Source: Celoporthe dispersa (lineage: Eukaryota; Ascomycota; Sordariomycetes; Diaporthales; Cryphonectriaceae). From it: a DNA stretch of 64,000 nt. Below the pieces are notes generated by a model. The model did no database searches. It was not told the DNA's origin and worked only from the letters and a program-made list of their open reading frames with translations. The translations under genes and the position numbers were made by a program. Positions 34,303 through 46,712 of this stretch are shown piece after piece. The stretch lies in assembly GCA_016584495.1 (NCBI GenBank), contig WAID01000004.1, positions 2,418,001 to 2,482,000 on the forward strand. The letters run 5' to 3'. Every line of letters begins with the position of its first letter. Position 1 is the first letter of the stretch.

Positions 34303-35417
34303 CTACACCCCTTTCACCTTCTCAGCCTCAGCCTGGGCCTCCAAGGCCCGATGATAAGCCACCTGCCGAGGAATCAGCTCCTTCCCCCCAGGCAGGCTGG
34401 CCACCCCAGCCTCCGAGATCTCCCGCACCTCCGCCTCCTCCAGCTGAAAGTCAAACACCCGCAGGTACTCCCGCATCCTCTCGACCCGCCTCGTGGTCGT
34501 AACCACCACCACGCCCAGCTCGACACACCACCTCATGCAGACCAGCGCCATAGAGACCCCGTGCCGCGCCGCGATCCTCTCCAGCACTGCATCCAGAGGC
34601 CCGCCCGGGCTGGGGTTGCGCGTGAGCGGGTGCAGGGCGCCGTACGCGGCGACGGCGATGCCTCGCTCGCGGGAGAAGGCCAGGAGCTCGCGGTTCTGCA
34701 TGTACGGGTGCATCTCGACCTGGTTGATGCTCGGGCTCGTGGTAGTGGCCGGGGCGGTGAGGGTTGCGGCGAGGTGCTCGGGCTGATAGCCGGACACGCC
34801 GATGGAGCGGGCCTTGCCGGTGGCTTTGACGGCTTGGAGGGCGGCCCAGGCGGCAGGGAGGTCGCTGTCGGGGCCTTTGTGGAGGGGAGTATGAATGAGG
34901 TATCTGTTGGGTTCCAAAAGAAGAGAGGGGGAAAAGATCATGATCAGCAGTGCATCTGGTAGTGAGTAGACAGCAGGATACGCCAATATACCAGAGCCAG
35001 GCCGCAGAATGCAACAACACTGGCCGCCCCCCGCTGAAACGAAACTCACAAGTCCACATAATCCAGCCCCAACTTCCTCAAACAAACATCAATCTTCTCC
35101 TCAACCCGCGCATACTCGGAAGAGATTTTGCTCGTCACAAACAAGTCCTCCCTCTTCACCACGCCCTCGGTGACCACCTCGCGAATGGCAGCCCCCAGCT
35201 CCGGCTCCGTCTGGTACATCTCGGCGGTGTCCAGGTGGCGGTACCCGGCGCGGATGGCCGTCTTGATCAGCTCGACGACGTCGCGGTCGATCCTGTCGTC
35301 GGTCTCGAGGTGGGCCTTTGTTGGATCGCGACCTGAGCCGGTGAGTTTGGTGCGGAGGAGGGCAGTGCCGGTACCAAAGGCGAGCTGGGGTGGTTTGGTT
35401 TGGTCAGTCTTGATCAA
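34303..35417 (-). CDS. Aldo-keto reductase
   Basis: NADPH-dependent carbonyl reductase with a (beta/alpha)8 barrel, cytosolic. Exon 1 (35417-35050) and exon 2 (34903-34303) join at YVDL/YLIHTP; intron 35049-34904 has donor GTGAGT and acceptor CCAACAG. The catalytic tetrad is complete: Asp63 and Tyr68 (GYRHLDTAEMY), Lys97 (LFVTSKI) and His127 (YLIHTP). Later family text includes IGVSGYQPEHL, INQVEMHPYMQN and VVVTTTRRVERMREYL. The NADPH-binding 'IPKS' segment is replaced by VTTTRR. The first residues before QLAFGTGTALL are short, as usual. Substrate cannot be inferred from context. Confidence 0.93.
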
Positions 35418-36058
35418 TATAATTTACTACTTTTTCTGCTTCCTTATTTTCTAGCTGAAATACACTCTGGATGATAGCATCATTGATGTAGAAAAAGAAA
35501 GACTAAAGACATAATCTGGCTCGGCCTACAAGTGGGATGGAAACACCATCGTTCATCGTCAGGCTCGTCGTCATGGTGGCTGGCAGTCGGTTTGCCGGTC
35601 TAAGAGACAGTTCTTCTGACTGGTCTATATTTCGTCTAGTCTGGAGATACAGAAGTGTTAACGATGCCTCTCGACCGTACCATGGCTTTCATAGGAGCCC
35701 CTCATTTTATAAGTTCTGTCAGCCTTGTCTCTTCCAAAGCAGGTGGTTATTTCTGCCGACGTCGGCACCGGATTGCCGATAGCGGGCCGAACGAAAATGC
35801 GGATATGAGGTCGCGGGTGGGATGGGGTAGACTGTCTGCTCATCACGGAGAGAGGGAGAGGGTAGAGAGAAGACATTTTCAGATCACACGATGGCTGGCA
35901 TTGGCGGGAACAGGAAACGAGAGGCAGCGACCATTATTATCAATTCAGACAGTCGAGTATTAAGAGATAATGAGAGATATATAGTAATAATATATAGGGT
36001 GTTCATTACTTCGTCGTGCGTGACCCCGAGGCGAGCGCTCGCCCCCTCCTGGTTCCTT
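35418..36058. other. Intergenic between tandem genes
   Basis: Promoter of the aldo-keto reductase and 3' flank of the alpha/beta hydrolase gene. No gene seen. Confidence 0.45.
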
Positions 36059-39000
36059 TCACCTCGCACCCGCCCTCCTCGTCTGCCCGGTTGCCTTGTT
36101 CCAGTCCTCCCACTCCTTGCTGATCTCCATCAGCACGGTGCCCATGACCGCGGCGCTTGCCATGAGGCCGTGGCCCTCGCCCTCGAGGACGCGCACCTCG
36201 CACCTCCGCATGGTCTTGCCGAGCCACTTGACGTTCTCCACGGGGACCCTGGTGTCCCTGGTGCCGTGGTGGATGACCACCGGCCGCGTGATGTCCACGT
36301 ACCGGAAGCCGATGGTGTGCCGCCTCTCGAGGCATACGAGTAGGTCGACCGCCGGGTTCGCCCCCCGCGTCGCGAGCTCCCAGATCGCCTGCGTCAGCCG
36401 CACGTCGTACGTCGCCTGCCGCTCCTTCTCGGCGAGCGTAGACTCGGCCGCCGCGATGATGGCGTCCTCGTGGCTGGTGGGTCCGCCGTGTGCGCCCGTC
36501 CCCGACCCGATCCCGCCGAACCGGTTCTCTGCCGCCGCCGCGGCCGTCGTCGTGGGCGAGAGGGAGCCCTGCGGCCGGATCAGGTCCATCTCCTCGGTCG
36601 CCACCATGCCGCGCGCTAGTGTCGGCATGTCGGGCGGGATCCTGGCGCCGCCGCCCTGGGCCTCCTTGTCCGCGGCCGGGCGGTCGCCGTGATTGTTGTT
36701 GTTGTTGGGCGGGCCCCTGCCGCTCACCTTGCGCTTTGTGCGCTTCTGCCTGGGCAGGCTGCTCGTGATGCTGCTGCTGGTGGCGTTCATGAAGCTCGAG
36801 TTGGCGGCCTTGAGGATGGGCGTGGGCAGCGCCCGGAGGATCTTCTGCGACGTGGGGATGGCGTTCGACGGCGGCAGAGGGCCTGTGCCGAGGCGCCGAG
36901 CACAGACATCTGGGACGGCGGGATCCATGGCGCCAGGAGGTGGATCCGGCCGCGTATATGCTGCGGCATGCGCAGCGCCGTCGCGAGCGCGTAGATGGCG
37001 CCCGCGGAGTGGGCGAGTATGGAATATTTCGTGATCTTGAGGGACTGGCAGATTGCGTACACATCATCTGGGCAAGGTTGTCAGCACTGGGCTCTCCGCC
37101 GAGGCGTTGGGCTGTGTCTGCGCTGTGCAGATCAGAGAGGGAGAGAGATAGACAGCCGTATCTTACCTGGCCAGCTGAGAGGCGTCGCAGTGCCTTCTGC
37201 GTACGCCTCGCTGTCGCCCACGCCTGGGCGGTCCGGTGTGATCAGCCGCAGCTTCAGCGTCAGGGCAAGCTCGTCGTAGAACGCCGTTATGTACCTCGTG
37301 AGGCCCATGCCGACGCAGCAGAAGACCGCGCTCCCCTCGGGGTCACCAACCTCGCTGAAGCTGATGATCCTCCCCGTCTGGGGGTGCGTGATCCTCTGAC
37401 TCAGCCGCGGAGAGCGCATGTACGACTCCACGGCATCATCTATGCTGTCTGCCGAGGGCGGCCGCTCGTATGCCACGCTGAGCGTGTTGGCCTCGTCCCT
37501 GGGCCTCTCCTCCCGCGGCGAGAGGGGCGCGGAGAGGCGCTTTAACCTCGAGCTGCTGCGCTTGACCCGCAGCTCAGGCGTGCTGCGGCCCGACCGCCTC
37601 CGGCTGCTCCGGTCGCGGCTGAGCTCCCGGTCGCGCCTCTTGCCCTGTGCGATGTTCGGCGACGGGGCGCCGTCGTCCAGGTCGACCTCGGTGTCGGTAA
37701 CGTAGTGGTCGATGTAGTGGTTCGCCTTGCTCGAGGTGGCCCAGGACGGGTCGAGCAGCCCGTCCCCGGCCCGCCCGTTCCTGCTGTCCCTCTTGGCCCT
37801 CGCGCCGCCCTCTCCCTCCCTGTAGGAGCTCCGCTTATTATTCAGCGACGGCCGGCCGTCCTCCGACACGGTGCTGCCGACGGTGCTAAGGAGGCTCTCC
37901 TCGGGGATGGCCCCGTGAGAGCTGTCGCGCTTCGACGTGCGGCTCATCCTGGCAGACGACCGCTTCGCGTTCGAGCCTGTCCTCCGCAGGCTCGAGTCCC
38001 GCTGCGGTATGGCCCGTGGCGACATGGGACCGTCTGCGCTCTGCCTGTGGCTGTAGCCAGCGGCGAGCAGCTCGTCAAAGGACAGCGGTTCCTCGGTGAT
38101 GGGCGTCTCGCCCAGGGAGAGCTCTGATCTGGGGGACGCGTGCCGCGCCATGGCACTCGCCGCGAGGCCGGCGTTGGTGGTAGTGGTGCTGTTGTTGTTC
38201 CCCTCCTCGAGGCCTTCTGCGATCCCACGCGTCCGGTCGTCGCCGTCCCTCAGCCTTTCCTTGGAGGTCATATACAGCAGGCGGGTGTGGTCCCGCCCTG
38301 CCTTCCTGCCCCAGCTGTCGGCCGAGTGCTGCCTCCTCACCTCTCCGGGCGACGCGACGGGAGACAGGCCGCGCTCGACGGAGATGTTGCCCACGCTGAC
38401 TATGTCGGCATCCTTGGACGCCACTGAGCCCCGCGAGGACGGTCGCGATGTGGTCCTGCTGCTGAGGAAGCTGCGGAGGCCACCGCCTTCCCCTAGCGGT
38501 GGGAGACTTTGGGGCCGTGAGGGAGGAGAACCCGCTCGGGGGCTTGGCGGTCTTGACGACGGGCGGCGCCGCGGCGAGGTGGTCCAGGTCGGCAGCGGTG
38601 GTATCGTCGCGCAGGTCGGCAGAGGACAGCCTCGAGAAGGCGCCGTAGTCGACGCCGAAGGAGCCGTTGCGGCGTGGGACGCCGGGGGAGCCGGCGGGGG
38701 AGTTGGGCGAGGTGTGGATGGCGTTGAGGGGGACGTCGAAGTGGTCGGCAGCGGGGCGCGAGATGACGGAGAGGCTCGTGATCAGGGAGGAGATGACCTC
38801 GGGGGAGGCATGCGCGACTGGCTCGTTTCGGGCGTGTGGCGGACTGCTGATCTGGTTGTATCTGCCGGATGCGGTGTCTGCACGGAAAGAGAGAGACGGA
38901 GAGAGAGAGAGAGAAATTAAGATTTGTTTGTGTCTAGCGGGGGAAAGGAACAGGGACGGGGGAGAAGGAAGAGGAAGGTTAAACTCTCAAAGGGGAGGAA

Positions 39001-39184
39001 GGGGTACGAGGAGACCAGAGAAAGGAAGGAAAAAAAAGCAAAGAAAAAAAAAAAAAAGAGAGGGAAACAAAGGGTCTCCCGGTTTGGTGGTGCAGTCCAT
39101 ACCGATTGTAGACGACGGGCTTTCCCACTGTCCGTATCGAGAATGTCGATTGTGCCTGGGAATCGATGGTGGCACGGCATCCAT
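36059..39184 (-). CDS. Large alpha/beta hydrolase with long disordered N-terminus, two apparent frameshifts
   Basis: Exons 39184-39103, 38877-37167 and 37067-36059 (introns 39102-38878, 225 nt, pyrimidine-rich; and 37166-37068). Exon 1 encodes MDAVPPSIPRHNRHSRYGQW and is joined to DTASGRYNQISSPPHARN. The first 450 or so residues are Ser/Arg/Pro-rich and probably unstructured (many basic-Ser sites). The hydrolase domain starts near ISFSEVGDPEGSAVFCCVGMGLTRYI. It has the nucleophile in ILAHSAGAIYAL, an Asp in HHGTRDTRVP and the His in EGEGHGLM, with an Ala/Asn-rich insert between. One extra base in the GGG run 38501-38503 and one missing base in the GGG run 36879-36881 (plus strand) break the frame. 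Correcting both gives 934 codons including the stop. A GTG at 38424 inside exon 2 is not the start. Confidence 0.85.
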
Positions 39185-41849
39185 CGCGCCTGGAGGAGGA
39201 CGAGCAGCCTGCAGGCAGGTCGCAAGACGATGACGGGAGGGGGAGACGGGGCGAAATTGAGGTCAGCCAAGCTGGGATGGATGCTGCGATGTGTTGCAGT
39301 TGCAGTTGCAGCGAGGCACCAGCGTGCGGGTTGCGACAATGTTACTGTTTCCGAGGGTCGCATGCAGGCTTGGGCCTGGGCTGGTCGCTGTCCTGCGGCT
39401 GTTCAGGGGCATATGCAGGTGTGGTGGTGCCTGGGTAGGTAAGTACTTAGTAAGTAGGAGGAGGAGCAGCAGCAGCAGCAGCAGCAGCTCGTAGGCTCGA
39501 GGAGGTACTCGGGGTGTTCCTGGTGTGTGGTGTGTAATTTGGACATGCAGCTTCGCGGTTCCTTGGGGAGGAGAGAAGAAATGACAGATGATGGATCGGG
39601 TTCAATTATTGGGGAAAAGGGTTTAGCCCGCGATGCCGTGGCCGGGCAAAAGTCCCAGGGGATTGATTACAGGGTAATAATAACAGTTCGTGGTGTGTGG
39701 GTGGACCACAATAAAAAAAAAATACCATAGACAAGTCTCTCTCAGTCGCCAGGGGGGCTCCGGTCTGGGTTCAATGTGATGAGATGTGATGAGAATTGCG
39801 TTGTGGTGTGATGGGTTTTGTTGCATGTACCCTCAACAGCGCCCAATAACACCAACAGTGAGTGTGGGTGGTGTGCCGGCTTCTCCCAAGACGTGGTTGA
39901 GGCCCCCCCTCCCCCAAGGATTGCCAGTTTCAGAAGGGTTGTGCTGGTGCTGGGTGGTTTTTGGTGTGGTTTGCTAGCGCTGAAGAGGGAAGGCCCCGGC
40001 AGCCCTGGACGGACCCCTAAGTCCCAAAAAGAAGGGAGATCGACCCTGGGGAAGGGCGAGAGAAAAAAAAAGGCGAAAAAAAAAAAAAAACCAAGAGAGA
40101 GAGAGAGAGACAGAGAGAACCCCTCGGGGTGTGGAAATTGGACCTGGGCGATCCTGGTATTGAGACAGGGTCGTCGTCGTCCTTTGGTTGTATGATACCT
40201 GTCATGTCTCAAACACCAATCTCTGCTAAAGAACTGTTTGGTTTTTGTTTGGGTGGTTTTCTTGGGATGATTCTCCTGGCGAGGTTCTCGTCGTGGCCAA
40301 GACAGACAGGCGCATTCACTTGCTGCCCAATCTGCCCGACTTGAGACATCGACATAGCATACTATTTTTCTTCTTCTTTCCTTTTCGTCTCTCCCTTCTC
40401 GTTCTGTTTTATATTTGCTGCCATGCACCGGTTGTATGACGGCAAGGGTCTTCTTGTTCGGCGAGGACGCAGCTGGTCTCGGTCTCACAACCTCAGCGTC
40501 TCGCAGCTCGTCACACACACGAGATGCTGTTCCATAAGTTTACGTCTTCGTCTAGCTAATGAGTACTTCGGCGAGCAATTTAAAGTCCTATACGAAGCTG
40601 GCCCTGCACGGGCCGTGGAACCCTACACAGGCTGCATAGATAGATGTACACATGAGACACTGTGAGACAGCGTAACGAACTTGTGTCTCTGCCCATGAAC
40701 TAGTCGTATGTATGTGCAAGTGTGTCCCAACAGGTACGCGCTGCTGTGGAATTCGAATCTATGTACAGGTTTTCGCTTCGTGGTTTGGGCGGCCTCAGTA
40801 AGTAGTATAACCAGGAGGGAAAAAAAAAAGGATGTATAGCCAAGGAAAGAAAAAGAAAGGGAAGGGGAAAAAATAGCAGCAACAACAATAACACGTTCAC
40901 TACCGAGACCATCCACTTGTTCAACGGTGGGAGTGGACGCAGAGCTCGGAGTATTATGTATACCTCTCATGGTATATTAAGGTTTGATATATATATATGA
41001 TGCCGCTATAGACATGCTCGTCGTGGTTGAAAGGACAGTACGCATGGCACACGCACTACGTACTACTGGAAATGTACGTACTATAGAGTATATATCACAC
41101 CCTGACCCTGTAGCACATAGAGAAGCAAATGCTTTCACACACCCCCTCCTTGTCGTTGCAGATACTTTATACTCTATGCACAACAGGCAAGTTGATTGTG
41201 TGGAGCCGGCCGTGACGACGCCCGGAAATTGCAAAACTCTCCCTTTGAAATATTTTATTATTTCCAGACGTCCTTCTCGTCGAAATGCTCTCGCAATCCC
41301 GTTCCTTGGACCCTGGAGCTTGCTCCTGAGTATCCCCGCCTTACTGTGGAAATCCCATGTACCACCATCGCATTATTTTCTCCGATTGGCTTCGACGGGG
41401 TAGGTGCTCGGCCCACCACAACTTCGTTTCTCTCGAGGGCCTTCTCGCGACGTCATCGCTGAGCGTTTTGGCTTGAATCAGATTTGACTGCTTTCGTCCC
41501 GCGAGGCTCGCCTTGTGGCGGTTGAGGTTTCTATAGTCTGAGAGATCCATGGGAAGGAGAAGACCAAAAAGAAGAAGAACAAAAAGGACTGAGCATATGA
41601 ACATGCCGTTCTATACCATACTGTCCGTACAGCCTCTTCCCACACCGGGTGATGTAGCCTCTCTACGATGTACTCTAAAATTCCCAGCCGACCTCATCCC
41701 TATCTGTATGTATATGTATGACATAGATGACTGGATCATGAGAAAGCAGAGCAAAAGCTGACACGCGCAGTGCTGGGCCCGACCCGTTTTATGAAAAAAA
41801 GAGACCAGGACACATCATGCTATGCCCTGAGGTGCGCCTGGGCCTTCCG
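39185..41849. other. 2.7-kb stretch, purine/pyrimidine-rich, no gene supported
   Basis: Long leader and promoter of the alpha/beta hydrolase gene with (AGC)8 at 39465-39488, A-rich and GA-rich runs near 40060-40120, and the 3' flank of IML2. The 258-codon minus frame at 39742-40518 is low-complexity and rejected. Confidence 0.45.
39465..39488. repeat. (AGC)8 microsatellite
   Basis: Eight perfect AGC units preceded by imperfect AGG units, in non-coding sequence. Confidence 0.9.
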
Positions 41850-44376
41850 TCAAGCCCACCCCTTCTTCCCCTTCAACCAGGCGATCGTGTCGATCCCCGA
41901 CTGCACCTTCATGCCCAGGCGTGCATCGAGCACAAACGCCTCCCACGTCTTGACGTGCTCCAGGTATTCCTCGCACTCCTTGATCCTGTCGCGCCTGAAC
42001 GTCTCGATCTGCTTCTCGTCTGCGCCTTGCGGCCAGCACGTGGTGTCACAGCTCTCCGCCCAGGCCAGGACGCCCATCTCGTAGTGCGCGCAGGGTGCCG
42101 GCCAGTCATCCCGAGACTCTCCCTTGAACAGCGCCCTTCACAGAAACGATACCGTTAGTATAGACAGCCCTACATTCTATAGGCTGGGTTGAGGGGAGGG
42201 CTCGTACCGATCTTGCTTCGTCACAGGCTCTACTCTCTCTCTGGCTTCCGCATACCGACCGAGATTCCCCAGCAGAGCAGCCTCCGAGACAGCCTGGCTG
42301 GCAGCCTCGTCCGGGATGGCCTTCATCTTCTCGGTATTCTCTTTACCTGCTGTACACCTCTCCCAGGCCAGGCACCCGAGGGCCTTCTCGAGCGCATCGT
42401 CTGGCATTCTTTTCGACCCTGTCCACAGGTACGTCATCTCCTGGCCGGGGCTCACCCCCACGGCATCAGCAAGATCGAGGTCCCATTCCTTCGCTCTTGC
42501 CTCCCATTTCGCGACTTTCCTCTGAGCAAACACCTCAAGGGGCATCTGTCTCGCCAGGAACTTCTTCCGTCCTGCTGCCGCCGGGCTCTTGCGGAAGTAC
42601 TCCTCCGCATTCTTCTTGTGCCTCTTGGCTTCCGTCTCGAGGGTCGACTTCTCCTGCTCGCTGGTGCCCTCCCTCTTCGAAGCCAGCACCGCATCGCGGT
42701 ACATTTCCAGCTCCGCACACCCGATGAAGTAGTAGTACAGGCTGTGGCTCCAGTCGTTCAGCTCAATGCACCTCATAAAGCCATCCTTCATCGTCTGCCA
42801 GTCCATCACGAACAGAGCGTTGACGGACAGCTCGAACATGTTAAGCGCCGTCACCTGCCGCATCTTGCTATCGCCGTTGGCCTTCAGCACCTCGATCGCC
42901 TCGGGAAGCCGTCGCGCGTTGGCAAGGACACGGGCTTCCTCGACCTTCCACATCCGGCTGTCGGGGTACTGCGCGCACATGCGCGCGAGCAGGGCAGTGC
43001 ATTGCTCCTTAGGGTAGCCCACAATCTCGTCCTCCTCGGCGAGCTCAGCCGCGTCAGACTCCGACGGCAAGATGTCCGCGAAGGCAAGCAGGCCATTGTA
43101 ATATGCGAGGAGCATGAGCCCTGAGACACCGCCGTTGACATTCGAGAACTTGGTCGACTGCCAGAGCATCTGAGCGATCACAAGTATCAGCATTTATCTT
43201 CAAAACATAGCACCAGTGATGCAAGCCGTAAGTTGCCAAAAGACAAGTCATATCGACGGTTTGACCTACCTGTACGCCACGGTTGCGATCACCTTTGAAT
43301 CCGATAATGTACAGCAGGCGGGAGAACGCAGGGGGAACCATGGAAATGATGAGCAAGAGGATGCCAAAGCACATGTTAGCCCCAGAGTGCACGAAGATAT
43401 CGACGGGATTGGTGAAGAGCGAAGAGTCCGGGCCAGCGTTGGCGCGGAGAGTCTTCCTGGGCGGGCTCGGGAGGGGAGACCTGGGCTGCTTCTGGGAGGC
43501 GGGTGTGTCTGGTCTTGTTGGTGGTACGGAAGAAGCCACTGCCGTGTCGAGAGAGAGGCTGTCCAGTTCCTTCTCGAGGATCGAGCTGGGTGCCGACCTG
43601 CTATTGACCTTCTCGAGGTGGCCCCCGTAGGTGGCTGATGTCCTCGGTTCGTCCTCTGGCGCATCCACGAACTCGAGGTCGCTGTCAGAGTCGGTGTTCT
43701 TCTGAGAGTCCGCTGCCCCTTGGCTCTGCGGCGTGCTCGGTCCTCTCGCAGCCCCATTGCCCTGGTGTGCCGCCAGCATCTTGGCCTCGGCGTCCATGAT
43801 GGCGTCGAGAGCGATGAAAGCCTTCCGCAGCTTGTAGAACCCCTTGATGCCCTCCGTCAGGCTCTCGTGCATGACCGAGACAATAGCTCCCATGATCTGT
43901 GCCTCGGCGTTCACCAGCTGGTACTCTGTGCCAGGCGGATACATCTCGCAGCCCTTGGCAGGGACAGACGTGCTGCCACCGCTGGACCCTCCTCTGAACC
44001 AGCCGCCACCACCGCCGTCAGCTTGCTTCTGTGCCTTCTTCATGTCATTCCAGGCACGGCTCTCACACTCAGCCAGCCGGGCTGAAGCCTCAGTCATGAT
44101 ATCCTTCTCGAAGCCGAGGATAGACCGCATGAACACAGCTATGCCGAGGCCGAGCTGGTGAAACGAGGACGAGTCCCTTCGGGCCCGCAGCTGCGCCTCC
44201 GCGCCCTCAATATCGTCGTTGACGATCCGGCCCGTGGCCTCCATCGCATCGTGCAGATCTGAGACCTCCACATCACGCGGGTCCGCGACCTGGTTGGTGC
44301 TGGTGTTGCGGCTGGATGAGAGGATGCTGCCTGGCTTGGAAGATCCGGAGCCGTTGTATTTGAACCAGGAGCGCAT
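41850..44376 (-). CDS. iml2: IML2 homologue (TPR-like, mitochondrial outer membrane/inclusion body clearance)
   Basis: Exons 44376-43270, 43169-42208 and 42135-41850 (introns 43269-43170 and 42207-42136) give 784 residues. The N-terminus MRSWFKYNGSG is followed by helical repeats (EVSDLHDAMEATGRIVNDDIEGAEAQL), then GLGIAVFMRSILGFEKDIMTEA. A long acidic/Ser-rich linker (about 215-330) separates it from a hydrophobic segment (MCFGILLLIISMVPPAFSRLLYIIG) and the C-terminal TPR-like helices (SHSLYYYFIGCAELEMYRD, ALLGNLGRYAEARERV). In yeast the homologue acts in clearance of protein inclusions through lipid droplets. All three splice junctions restore the frame without correction. The ATG at 44376 was chosen over upstream open sequence because upstream text is low-complexity and lacks similarity. 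Confidence 0.9.
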
Positions 44377-45569
44377 GATGGGCGATTGATGACTTCTACG
44401 TGTAATGAGTGAGTTCCTCTTTCTCTGCTGCGAGAACAGATGCGAATTGGAGACTCTCTGGGCGTGTCGAATTTGTTTCCGGCGTTCCGGCGGATGATGA
44501 CGATGATGATGATGATGATGACGATATGCTACAAGGCAGGCTGAGTGCTCGATCCTCAGAGGCCTGCCATGTCCCTTGGGAATGCAATGCTCAAAAGATA
44601 CAGGCTGCAAGTGCAACAATCGAGACAAAATAATCAGCCGTAGTTCTGTTCGCTTCTCGGCCACACACAGCTGGTGAGTGAGCTGTGGTCTTATTCGTAT
44701 TCGCGTCTTGGCTGGGAGCGACTTGTTGGAAAGGCCTCGCTCGCTCTTTGATATACCTAGCAGGTCTTCGTTCTAGCCTCGTTCCCAAAAAATGACGTAC
44801 CCGTTGGGCTAGTTAGTATATATATGCCGCAAAGGAAAGGCTGCGATGTCTTAAAGAAAAGAAAAGAGGAAAAGGAAAAAAAAGACAAGAAAAAACAGCG
44901 CCTGCGATTTCCAAGGCCTGTCACCAAAGACCACGCACGTCAGCACTGCCTCGAGGGTGAGGCGAGGACTGAGAAGACTGGACAAAGTAGAAGAAAGGCT
45001 GAAGGGGAAAGACAAAACCGCAGGCGGCCTGCCTTGCCATGCAGTCAAGTCGTAGTACTACCAACCAAGATCCAGCCCTACCGTAAATAAGACAACACCC
45101 TACACCGCAGCGAATTCCCTCCCATGCTGGGTTCATGCAGTGAGACGCCGGTATCTCCGGCACCATGCTGAGCTACTCGTCTAGTCGGTAGGGTCAGCCG
45201 TAGATTAGTGGGGTCCGATCAGCGAGGTACCATACTCCGGCGAGATTGACAGAAGGGCCTGAGACGTGAAGGTCAGAGGGTAGGATTCAAGGTGGGGAGG
45301 TCCTAGGCTTAAGCACTAGCCACGGCGAAGGGAACAAGCCACAAGGAGGGGCGCAACCCAGGCGCTAGCCGTCAGCAGCTTGGTGCCTGCCGCTGGAGCT
45401 GGACGACCTGCTGCCGGAGAGGATCTCCCACTGTAGCTTGACCACGCCCGAGGTGCTTCACAAGCTCAACCTCCAACCCTCCACAAGATACCGCCGTACT
45501 TGCCCATACGATAAAACATCCAAGACTCCTTTCTCCACCCGTCTCTAATCACCAACCAATACCAGCGAC
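44377..45569. other. Intergenic between divergent IML2 and SEM1
   Basis: Shared divergent promoter region with a (GAT)n tract at 44493-44525 and a purine-rich A run near 44850-44900. No gene supported. Confidence 0.5.
44493..44525. repeat. (GAT)n microsatellite
   Basis: Eleven GAT/GAC triplets, imperfect, upstream of IML2. Confidence 0.85.
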
Positions 45570-46121
45570 ATGGCCTCTGCCGCTCCTCAAAGGAGAATCA
45601 GCCCGCCACTTCCAACGAGGCGGGCAAGCCCGATGACGCCACCAAGAACATCGCGCTGGAGGAAGACGACGAGTTCGAGGATTTTCCCGTCGAGGGTGCG
45701 TACGATTCTTTGCGATAGAGATCTCTTGGCGGCCTGCTCCCCTTCTCGGGCAAGGACATGAAGCCCCCTGGCTGACACCCTACTTGACCAAACACACAGA
45801 TTGGCCGGCAGAGGAGACCGAGGCTGCCAACAGCGGCGAGACGACGAAGCACCTGTGGGAGGAGTCGTGGGACGACGACGACACGAGCGATGACTTCTCG
45901 AAGCAGCTCCAGTATGTACACACACACCACATCATAGCACACGTAGGGTGCCTCTCGATTGGCTGCACGATAGCTGAGCTTAGACACCCCACCTACTCCC
46001 CGCCCAGTGGGATAAAAACAGCATTGACTACCGCTATCCAAGAGATTTGTGCGGCTGACTGACTCTCTTTTCACATCGCAGGGAGGAGCACAAGAAGGTC
46101 GAGTCGTCGAAGCGCCGGTAG
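45570..46121 (+). CDS. sem1: Sem1/Dss1, 26S proteasome lid subunit, one apparent frameshift
   Basis: Very acidic small protein that stabilises the proteasome lid; relatives also act in mRNA export and with BRCA2. Exons 45570-45695, 45800-45911 and 46082-46121 (introns 45696-45799 and 45912-46081). Conserved text EEDDEFEDFPVE joins DWPAEETEA, and LWEESWDDDDTSDDFSKQLQ joins EEHKKVESSKRR. The ATG at 45570 begins MASAAPQ but the frame then goes wrong. One added A in the AAA at 45589-45591 gives PQKENQPATSNEAGKPDD and connects to the conserved part, 92 residues in total, the usual size. Without that correction the protein would lack its conserved core. Confidence 0.9.
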
Positions 46122-46712
46122 GATGGCCACGACCACGGCCACGGTACTGACGGGTCTGTGCCCATGGACACCGCGGGAGACAGCTCCAGCATGGGCTCCA
46201 TAACACCCGGCTCGAGCGATGCTGAGCCCTAGTGGAGTGGATATCAAGGGGGCACAGGAAGGGCAGAACACGCATGACCATCTGCGAGGGTAAATGGACA
46301 ACTGATACCGCGCTACATCCTCCCGGCCGAGCGTCCACAAAGATGAGCCATCCGAGGTTGTTCTATAAGTGGCTTGGGGTTAAAGATGCAACCAATTAGA
46401 GCGGGTAGATGCTCTAGAGAGCATACTTGAGAGACCAGGCCGCTTAAGCAGGGCATAGACTACATTAATGAGAAATGAATCTAAAACATCCAACAGGTGC
46501 GGCTTAACCATGCTTGTCCCCCAGGATGTTCTCATGGCGAAGGGGAAACACATAAGAGATCATTTGAACTTTCAACCTTGCATTCTGTTACTCTCTCTAT
46601 AACTCGCGAGCTAAAGACTAGCAATGGCTTTTCCCAACCTTCTCACCCGAGCAAGTATCATCAGCGATCCCTCCGCAGGGCCACCCTAGCCGCTCGTCTC
46701 GAGAACACAGAC
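46122..46712. other. Intergenic between convergent SEM1 and PGK genes
   Basis: 3' flanks of both genes. No gene seen. Confidence 0.5.

Noticed and set aside
36006..37067. 353-codon minus frame
   Set aside because: Arg/Gly/Ala-rich shadow of the hydrolase exon; the catalytic residues are in the other frames.
39742..40518. 258-codon open frame on the minus strand
   Set aside because: Low-complexity runs of Ser-Leu and Phe from GA/A-rich DNA; no motif, lies in the leader region of the hydrolase gene.
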